Assembly (NCBI GenBank): GCA_021736285.1
Contig: JAIPGE010000099.1
Location: 1 to 5,614 of the forward strand
Length of the DNA: 5,614 bases
Direction: 5' to 3'
From: Candidatus Izemoplasma sp.
GTDB taxonomy: Bacteria > Bacillota_I > Bacilli_A > Izemoplasmatales > Izemoplasmataceae
Made by a program: the position numbers and the translations under genes
The notes under the pieces: model-generated
The model's database searches: none
The model's input: only the letters and a program-made list of their open reading frames with translations
What the model was told of the DNA's origin: nothing
In this document: one piece after another, positions 1 to 4,632 of the stretch
Layout of the letters: each line of letters opens with the position of its first letter
Position numbering within the stretch: position 1 is the stretch's first letter

Positions 1-1254
1 GAAGCTACCTACCAACTGATAAAACGGGGATTCCATGTTAACCTTTATGAAATGCGTCCCCACAAATCTACACCAGCACATAAAACAGACCAATTAGCAG
101 AATTGGTCTGTTCAAATAGCTTGCGTTCGAATAGTCCAGAAAATGCAGTTGGGCTTTTGAAAGAAGAAATGCGCGAATTAGATTCCCTAATTATTAAATG
201 TGCAGATGATTCTCAAGTACCAGCTGGTGGTGCTTTGGCAGTTGATCGAGATATATTTTCCAAAAAGGTTACAGATTATCTAAGTAACCATCCTCAAGTA
301 ACCATCATCCATGAAGAAATTAAAAAAATTCCAAACGAACCAACCATCATTGCAACAGGCCCTTTAACAAGTGATATATTAAGTGATGAAATAAAAGCAT
401 TGGTTGATGAAGCATATTTATATTTTTATGATGCCGCTGCGCCAATTATTGAATTAGATAGTATTAATATGGATATTTGTTACAAAAAGAGTCGTTACGA
501 CAAAGGGAAAGCAGCCTACATCAATTGCCCAATGACAGAAGATGAATTCAACAATTGGTATGATGCCCTCATTAAGGCAGAAGTAGTGCCTGTTAAAGAC
601 TATGAAATGAAAGTCTTTGAAGGATGTATGCCGTTTGAAGAAATTGCTAAAAGAGGACGTCAAACACTACTGTTTGGACCAATGAAACCAGTTGGACTAG
701 AAACCCCAGATGGCAAACGCCCATATGCTGTCGTGCAACTACGTCAAGACAATTTAGAAGGGACACTTTATAACATTGTCGGCTTTCAAACACACTTAAA
801 ATTTGGCGAACAAAAACGAATCATCCAGATGATTCCAGGGCTAGAAAAAGCAAGTATTGTAAGATATGGTGTAATGCACCGTAATACCTTTATAAATAGT
901 CCCAAATTACTATCTAGAAACTATCAATTTAAAGAACGAGATAATCTTTATTTTGCCGGTCAAATTACAGGTGTAGAAGGCTATGTTGAAAGTGCTGGAA
1001 GTGGTCTTTTAGCAGCGATTTCTTTGTCCCGCAAACTTGATGGGAAAGAACCAATAATATTCCCTCAAACAACAATGATTGGGGCAGAATCTTTCTATGT
1101 ATCAACAGCTAGTGTATCCTCTTTTCAACCAATGAATGCTAATTTTGGATTGATTCAAGCACTCGGATTTAAACATCGTAAAAAAGAACGGAAAGCACAC
1201 TATAAAGAACGGGCATTAAAAACCATAAGAGAACTCGTGGAAGCAGGGTTATAA
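1..1254 (+). CDS. trmFO: TrmFO, folate/FAD-dependent tRNA (uracil-54-C5)-methyltransferase, 5' partial
   Basis: TrmFO makes ribothymidine at position 54 of the tRNA T-loop, using methylenetetrahydrofolate as carbon donor and reduced FAD; it is cytosolic. The reading frame is open from base 1, so the ATG at 52 (in LYEMRP) is internal and the true start lies upstream. Counting back from the conserved LVCSNSLRSN motif, where Bacillus subtilis has Cys53, about 16 residues are missing, including the FAD-binding GxGxxG loop. The visible 417 residues keep both mechanistic cysteines (in LVCSN and in FEGCMP), the PAGGALAVDR, YFYDAAAP, GPMKPVGL and GVMHRNTFINSP blocks, and the C-terminal FAGQITGVEGYVESAGSGLL and FQPMNANFGL segments. 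The length and motif order are those of an intact enzyme. The stop is one base from the xerC start. Glu is written GAA throughout (about 33 codons, no GAG). The identification is firm. Confidence 0.97.
   Translation, partial: EATYQLIKRGFHVNLYEMRPHKSTPAHKTDQLAELVCSNSLRSNSPENAVGLLKEEMRELDSLIIKCADDSQVPAGGALAVDRDIFSKKVTDYLSNHPQVTIIHEEIKKIPNEPTIIATGPLTSDILSDEIKALVDEAYLYFYDAAAPIIELDSINMDICYKKSRYDKGKAAYINCPMTEDEFNNWYDALIKAEVVPVKDYEMKVFEGCMPFEEIAKRGRQTLLFGPMKPVGLETPDGKRPYAVVQLRQDNLEGTLYNIVGFQTHLKFGEQKRIIQMIPGLEKASIVRYGVMHRNTFINSPKLLSRNYQFKERDNLYFAGQITGVEGYVESAGSGLLAAISLSRKLDGKEPIIFPQTTMIGAESFYVSTASVSSFQPMNANFGLIQALGFKHRKKERKAHYKERALKTIRELVEAGL
84..112 (+). repeat. Perfect 12-bp inverted repeat inside trmFO
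   Basis: AACAGACCAATT (84-95) and AATTGGTCTGTT (101-112) are exact reverse complements separated by the 5-base loop AGCAG. The hairpin lies in the codons for the conserved stretch leading to the catalytic cysteine. No T-run follows, so it is not a standard terminator. It may be a chance product of a conserved peptide and codon choice, or a structured element in the mRNA. Confidence 0.6.
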
Positions 1255-1255
1255 G

Positions 1256-2176
1256 ATGACAAATGATGCGATATTTGAAGCATTTCGGGCATTTCTAAGC
1301 GTTGAAAAAAACTACTCGAACCATACTGTCACTGCGTACATTGATGACATCAACGGGTTCATACAATTTTTAGAACGTGAAGAACTTGGTACACTAATAA
1401 CAACAACCGATCGAACAGCACGGTTCTATCTAACAACAATGCATGACCGCTATCAACCAAAAACAATTGCTAGGAAAATATCTAGTTTAAGAACCTTGTA
1501 TGAATATCTAATTGAGAATGCCCAGGTAACTCATAACCCTTTTATTCAATTAGATTTACCTAAAAAAAATAAACGGCTACCCAAATTTATATATCCTAAA
1601 GAAATGGAAGCTTTGTTAGACCATATTGATACATCGGATTTAATGGGATTACGGGATAAGTGTTTACTTGAATTCTTATATGGTACAGGCACCCGTGTCA
1701 GTGAATGTGTGGGTCTAAATTTAAAAGATATTGATTATGACAAAAGACTAATCCTAGTGACCGGAAAAGGATCAAAGGATCGCTATATTCCACTTCATAA
1801 TAATTTAGTAAAAATTATGCGAGATTACCAATTACATACCCGGCAAATGTTACTTAGAAAGAATAAATCAGGAACCAAAGCTTTTTTCTTAAATTATAAA
1901 GGATCACGATTAACAACAAGAGGCATTCGATACTTGCTAGACCGGGTAATGCAACAGTCTGAAACGTCACTCAACTTAAGTCCGCATACCTTACGTCATA
2001 CATTTGCAACACACTTATTAAATAATGGAGCTGACTTAAGGAGTGTCCAAGAATTGCTTGGTCATGAACATTTAAGCAGTACCCAAATTTATACCAAAGT
2101 AACAAAAGAAAAACTCAAACAATCATATATGCAGGCACATCCACGAGCAAAACGCAATAAGGACCCTAAAAAATGA
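1256..2176 (+). CDS. xerC: Tyrosine recombinase XerC (XerC/D family)
   Basis: A 306-residue site-specific tyrosine recombinase, normal length for XerC/XerD. With its partner it resolves chromosome dimers at dif near division, normally under FtsK control. Residues 1-90 form the SAM-like core-binding domain and about 110-290 the catalytic domain. The whole catalytic set is present: Arg147 (GTGTRVSE), Lys171 (TGKGSKDR), His244 and Arg247 (PHTLRH), His270 (LGHEH) and the nucleophile Tyr279 (TQIYTKV). The ATG at 1256 follows the trmFO stop by one base and has GCAGGG 7 bases upstream. The name XerC rather than XerD rests on position: in many Bacillota xerC directly follows trmFO (gid). The usual next genes, hslVU and codY, are absent here. 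The TGA stop overlaps the next ATG. A mobile-element integrase is unlikely given this operon setting and its Glu codon use (1 GAG of 15), which matches the neighbours. Confidence 0.93.
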   Translation: MTNDAIFEAFRAFLSVEKNYSNHTVTAYIDDINGFIQFLEREELGTLITTTDRTARFYLTTMHDRYQPKTIARKISSLRTLYEYLIENAQVTHNPFIQLDLPKKNKRLPKFIYPKEMEALLDHIDTSDLMGLRDKCLLEFLYGTGTRVSECVGLNLKDIDYDKRLILVTGKGSKDRYIPLHNNLVKIMRDYQLHTRQMLLRKNKSGTKAFFLNYKGSRLTTRGIRYLLDRVMQQSETSLNLSPHTLRHTFATHLLNNGADLRSVQELLGHEHLSSTQIYTKVTKEKLKQSYMQAHPRAKRNKDPKK

Positions 2177-2637
2177 AAAAATTAATTATTACACTTGTTT
2201 TGATACTATTAATCTTACAAATCACATTCTTTTTAATTATGTCAAAAGCAAACAACTTAGTCTTTTTTGATACACTACTCATGTATGATTATGATGTTTT
2301 TAAAACATCCATGGCGAAGTATCACCAAGACATTATTTTGAATGACTTTAGACCAAGTCAGTATGTGACAGCTTTTTATGCAGTGGATACCATCTTTCCA
2401 TTGATGTATGGTCTATTAATTGGTGTCTTGTTGTATCGATATGCACCTAGGTTTATGGTTGCCTTTATTATTATCGCAGTTGGCTTTGATTTTTTAGAAA
2501 ATGGTTTAATTATTTTCAGTTATCACCATACACCCTCAGTAATCATATTTTATAGCTTACACATTGTCACTAAACTTAAATTTATATTCATTTTTACAAG
2601 TATCATTTTAATTATTAAACAAATGAGAAAGGTGTAA
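2173..2637 (+). CDS. Small four-helix integral membrane protein, function unknown
   Basis: A 154-residue hydrophobic protein that I cannot assign a function. There are four likely membrane segments: about residues 4-23, 72-88, 92-116 and 122-148. The first, just after MKK, could be an uncleaved signal anchor. The stretch between helices 1 and 2 (about 24-70) is more polar and probably lies outside the membrane. Charged or polar residues fall in or next to the helices: Asp72 with Pro76 (VDTIFPLMYG), Asp106-Glu109-Asn110 (FDFLENGL) and Thr133-Lys134/Lys136 (VTKLKF). This looks like a conserved functional pattern rather than a simple anchor. The start codon overlaps the xerC stop (ATGA), which suggests translational coupling; AAGGA lies 9 bases before it. 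The next gene begins 3 bases after its stop. It is a real gene by spacing, ribosome site and composition; its role is unknown. Confidence 0.85.
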   Translation: MKKLIITLVLILLILQITFFLIMSKANNLVFFDTLLMYDYDVFKTSMAKYHQDIILNDFRPSQYVTAFYAVDTIFPLMYGLLIGVLLYRYAPRFMVAFIIIAVGFDFLENGLIIFSYHHTPSVIIFYSLHIVTKLKFIFIFTSIILIIKQMRKV

Positions 2638-2640
2638 CCT

Positions 2641-3504
2641 ATGCGCAAACTACAAGAAGCAATTAAACAAGTGAAACAGTTTGCTCGTGATAATAGTCAT
2701 ATTAGAGGCTTGGTTTTTCGAGGATCTTTAATTATGAATTCCGCCAAGATTGATCGATTTACTGATATTGATCCATTGTTCTATGTGGATACGTTAGATG
2801 CATTTATCGAAGATGAATCATGGATTGACTATTTTGGAAAACCAATTGCCCGCTTTACTGATGAAATAGATAATAAACATGGCGGTAAAGTATACACTCG
2901 CTTACTTATATTAGAAGATGGATTTAAACTAGATGTCTCGTTTGAAGATATCAAATACGCAAATTTTGTTAATGATATGAAATTATACCGTGTTATTTTA
3001 GATAAAGACAATTTGTTTCCTAAACAAAATACATCTAGTGAATCTCATTTTTTTATAGATAAGCCGACAGAAGATACCTATCATCAAATATTAAATGAGT
3101 TCTTTTTTGATACATCTTATGTAACTAAAAGCCTCCGACGTAATGAATTATTTTTTACACGGTATATGTACGGGATCTTAAATCAAAAGATCAAAGCCCT
3201 GTTGGCTTGGTATTTAGGTATCCAACAGGACTTTCAAGTGAATATTGGTGCAGAAGGCCGTTATATTTTTGATTTACTTGATTCTAAAGTTAAACAGATG
3301 GTATTAGACACATTTGCCGGAAAAACGTATCAGGACAATATAGACGCCTTATATGCGTATTATGATTTAGTAGGATATTTGGGAAGATATATTGAACAGT
3401 ATTTGTCTTTTTCATATTTATATGACACAGAAGAAGCGATGTTACAGTATATCAAAGATGCAGAAACAGTACCGATAGATATCAGTGAGGAAATAACACT
3501 ATGA
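2641..3504 (+). CDS. ANT(6)/AadK-like aminoglycoside 6-adenylyltransferase family protein
   Basis: A 287-residue nucleotidyltransferase of the streptomycin adenylyltransferase family; characterised members transfer AMP to the 6-OH of streptomycin in the cytosol. The length fits ANT(6) enzymes and chromosomal AadK. The N-terminal nucleotidyltransferase fold shows Gly28-Ser29, the metal-binding pair Asp42-x-Asp44 (RFTDIDPLFYV) and a third acidic residue, Asp98 (FKLDVSF). Family landmarks follow: FIEDESWIDYFG (about 55-66), VILDKDNLFP (about 118-127), and the helical C-terminal half with FFFDTSYVTKSLRRNEL (about 154-170) and LLAWYLGI. As I recall the resistance enzymes, GS is followed by Arg; here Leu30 stands there, so streptomycin may not be the real substrate. 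The gene sits in a housekeeping operon 3 bases after the membrane gene, with AAAGGTG at 2628-2634, and overlaps rlmH by ATGA. This looks intrinsic rather than acquired. Family is confident, substrate is not. Confidence 0.85.
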   Translation: MRKLQEAIKQVKQFARDNSHIRGLVFRGSLIMNSAKIDRFTDIDPLFYVDTLDAFIEDESWIDYFGKPIARFTDEIDNKHGGKVYTRLLILEDGFKLDVSFEDIKYANFVNDMKLYRVILDKDNLFPKQNTSSESHFFIDKPTEDTYHQILNEFFFDTSYVTKSLRRNELFFTRYMYGILNQKIKALLAWYLGIQQDFQVNIGAEGRYIFDLLDSKVKQMVLDTFAGKTYQDNIDALYAYYDLVGYLGRYIEQYLSFSYLYDTEEAMLQYIKDAETVPIDISEEITL

Positions 3505-3977
3505 CAATAACAATTATCTCAGTTGGTAAGATTAAAGAAAAATATCTAGTTGAGGGGATTAAAGAATACAGCAAGCGATTAAGGCGATACACAAGATTAA
3601 ATTTTATTACTGTAAACGATTATAAAGCACCTGAAAAACTCAGTCAAAAAGAAAAAATAATGATTCAAGACAAAGAAGGCGAAAAAATTCTGAAAAGACT
3701 ACCTGACGGATATATAATTGCTCTAGATTTAAAAGGAGTTATATTAACAAGCACAGAACTTGCCAGTAAATTTGATGAAATTACAAATTATCATAATTCA
3801 CATATTGTTTTTGTTATTGGGGGCTCTTTAGGATTATCAAAAGCAGTGTTGGATTCTGTAAATCTTAGATTATCTTTTTCAAAGTTTACTTTTCCACATC
3901 AGCTAATGAAATTAATTTTATTGGAACAAATATACCGTTCTTTTAGAATAAATAACAACGAGCCGTATCACAAATGA
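3501..3977 (+). CDS. rlmH: RlmH, 23S rRNA (pseudouridine-1915-N3)-methyltransferase
   Basis: RlmH is a SAM-dependent SPOUT methyltransferase that methylates pseudouridine 1915 in helix 69 of 23S rRNA, acting on assembled 70S ribosomes. At 158 residues it is the usual length. The trefoil-knot SAM site is clear: FVIGGSLGLS (about 104-113), followed by LSFSKFTFPHQLMKLILLEQIYRSFRI and the invariant C-terminal EPYHK. The start overlaps the upstream TGA (ATGA), with GAGG 10 bases before it. It is the last gene of the operon; the terminator begins about 30 bases after its stop. The family is ubiquitous in Bacillota, and in staphylococci (as orfX) the 3' end of this gene is the SCC/SCCmec integration site. 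The gene itself is intact here, as expected if an element inserts at its last codons and rebuilds them. Confidence 0.97.
   Translation: MTITIISVGKIKEKYLVEGIKEYSKRLRRYTRLNFITVNDYKAPEKLSQKEKIMIQDKEGEKILKRLPDGYIIALDLKGVILTSTELASKFDEITNYHNSHIVFVIGGSLGLSKAVLDSVNLRLSFSKFTFPHQLMKLILLEQIYRSFRINNNEPYHK
3960..3977 (+). other. Candidate SCC-type attachment site at the rlmH 3' end
   Basis: The last 18 bases of rlmH, GAGCCGTATCACAAATGA, resemble the core att sequence of staphylococcal SCC elements (as I recall it, about GARGCNTATCAYAARTRA) at nearly every position; the visible difference is the CCG codon (Pro, where staphylococci have Ala). Much of the likeness follows from the conserved EPYHK-stop peptide, so it cannot prove integration on its own. 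What makes it worth marking is that gene content and codon use change immediately downstream. No second convincing copy occurs in the window. Confidence 0.35.
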
Positions 3978-4007
3978 CCTAAAAGAATACGGATTATAGC
4001 ATATAAG

Positions 4008-4037
4008 CTACTATCTCTTGTAGATAGTGGTTTTTAT
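4008..4037 (+). terminator. Rho-independent terminator of the trmFO-rlmH operon
   Basis: Left arm CTACTATCT (4008-4016) pairs with right arm AGATAGTGG (4022-4030) around the loop CTTGT, giving a 9-bp stem with one G-U pair. It is followed by TTTTTATTT. It begins 30 bases after the rlmH stop and is correctly placed to end the upstream operon. The stem is only moderately GC-rich. Confidence 0.8.
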
Positions 4038-4040
4038 TTA

Positions 4041-4049
4041 TGATATAAT
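4041..4049 (+). promoter_or_regulatory. Extended -10 promoter for the phosphatase gene
   Basis: TGATATAAT is a perfect TGn plus TATAAT extended -10 element. At 17-bp spacing the -35 position falls in the terminator stem (4021-4026, TAGATA) and does not match TTGACA, so the promoter would depend on the extended -10. The expected start near 4055-4058 leaves a leader of only about 15 bases, most of it the ribosome-binding site. It separates the downstream genes from the rlmH operon. Confidence 0.7.
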
Positions 4050-4054
4050 TATTT

Positions 4055-4066
4055 AAGGAAGGTGAG
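4055..4066 (+). promoter_or_regulatory. Strong ribosome-binding site of the phosphatase gene
   Basis: AAGGAAGGTGAG lies 4 bases before the ATG at 4071. It is close to the full anti-Shine-Dalgarno complement (AAGGAGGTGA) with one extra A, and is the strongest in the window. It fixes the start at 4071 rather than at any later Met. Confidence 0.75.
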
Positions 4067-4070
4067 ATAA

Positions 4071-4553
4071 ATGATAGAAGTATATGATAATTTGTATGTT
4101 GGTAATCAACTTGATTATCAGAGACTATCCAAAAAAGAGGATTATTTTATTGTGCAAGCGTGTAAAGAACCTTATCATAGAAGAGCCCTTGGTTATTCAG
4201 GAAGAGGTGCTCCTAAAAATCACCCTGAATATTTATTTGCATATAGGGATAATAGACTTATTTGTAATCTGGTTGATGCAAATGATCACAAATATTTTTC
4301 ACGAGAAATAATCATTGAGTCATTAAAATTTATCAGGGAGCATTTAACTAAAAATTCAAAGGTCCTAATTCATTGTAATAAGGGCTTTTCAAGATCAACA
4401 ATTATTGCAATGCTTTATTTAAAAGAAATAGGAGAGTTATCTGAGAGTTTTGAAACAGCAGAAACTGAGATCCAGAAGTTGTATCCAAATTACAACCCTG
4501 GTCGTGGAGCTAGAGATTTTGCGCTCATACACTGGAATGAAAACCTTATTTAA
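4071..4553 (+). CDS. Dual-specificity / tyrosine phosphatase-like protein
   Basis: A 160-residue small cysteine-based phosphatase. Its P-loop HCNKGFSRS (residues 101-109) fits the HCx5R(S/T) signature, with nucleophile Cys102, phosphate-binding Arg108 and Ser109. Asp69 or Asp72 (NLVDANDHKYF) is the likely general acid. Such enzymes remove phosphate from Tyr or Ser/Thr residues, some from RNA or lipids; this one has no signal peptide or membrane helix, so it is cytosolic. It also carries a segment that standard DUSPs lack, ACKEPYHRRALGYSGRGAPK (about 30-49), and a C-terminal YPNYNPGRGARDF; I recall similar proteins in phages and accessory regions of other bacteria. It has its own promoter and a very strong ribosome site, and lies 79 bases before the nuclease-helicase gene. 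GAG is 6 of its 14 Glu codons, unlike the upstream genes, which suggests horizontal acquisition. The fold is confident, the substrate is unknown. Confidence 0.88.
   Translation: MIEVYDNLYVGNQLDYQRLSKKEDYFIVQACKEPYHRRALGYSGRGAPKNHPEYLFAYRDNRLICNLVDANDHKYFSREIIIESLKFIREHLTKNSKVLIHCNKGFSRSTIIAMLYLKEIGELSESFETAETEIQKLYPNYNPGRGARDFALIHWNENLI
4103..4117. repeat. 15-base palindrome just inside the phosphatase gene
   Basis: TAATCAA and TTGATTA flank a single C, giving perfect 7-base arms 33 bases after the start codon. The size and spacing resemble an operator half-site pair, and it lies about 50 bases downstream of the likely transcription start. It may equally be a chance match in AT-rich coding sequence. 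Confidence 0.3.
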
Positions 4554-4595
4554 CTTTTGATAATAATGTTGATATAGAGTCAAAGAAGTTTTTTT
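4552..4595 (+). terminator. Weak terminator-like hairpin after the phosphatase gene
   Basis: AACTTTTGA (4552-4560) can pair imperfectly with TCAAAGAAGTT (4580-4590), leaving a 19-base loop and a two-base bulge, and a run of seven T (4589-4595) follows. The stem is AT-rich and weak, so it may reduce rather than stop read-through into the next gene. Confidence 0.25.
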
Positions 4596-4611
4596 AAGTA
4601 ATTTAAGTAAT
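4594..4611. repeat. Tandem 9-base direct repeat TTAAGTAAT x2
   Basis: Two exact adjacent copies of TTAAGTAAT (4594-4602 and 4603-4611) end about 10 bases before the ribosome site of the nuclease-helicase gene. They could be regulator binding sites or simple AT-rich slippage. No convincing promoter is visible in this 79-base gap. Confidence 0.5.
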
Positions 4612-4632
4612 TACAAATTGGGAGTTGACTAA

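Noticed and set aside
454..663. Minus-strand open frame of 69 codons inside trmFO
   Set aside because: It lies wholly antisense to a strongly conserved gene, and its product has no recognisable domain.
2829..3011. Minus-strand open frame of 60 codons inside the adenylyltransferase gene
   Set aside because: Antisense shadow of a conserved domain, with no sign of independent coding.
3198..3229. Inverted repeat CCTGTTGG / CCAACAGG in the adenylyltransferase gene
   Set aside because: Only 8 bp with a 16-base loop, no T-run after it, and inside conserved coding sequence; probably incidental.
3978..4070. Small RNA or riboswitch in the rlmH-phosphatase gap
   Set aside because: The only structure is the simple terminator hairpin; the remaining leader is too short for a riboswitch.
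4285..4293. ATCACAAAT, a 9-base match to the rlmH-end att candidate
   Set aside because: It sits in the middle of the phosphatase coding sequence, the match does not extend, and nine bases recur easily in AT-rich DNA; it is not a credible second attachment site.
4084..4311. Second + strand frame of 75 codons within the phosphatase gene
   Set aside because: It overlaps the clear HCx5RS phosphatase frame, has no ribosome site and gives a low-complexity product.
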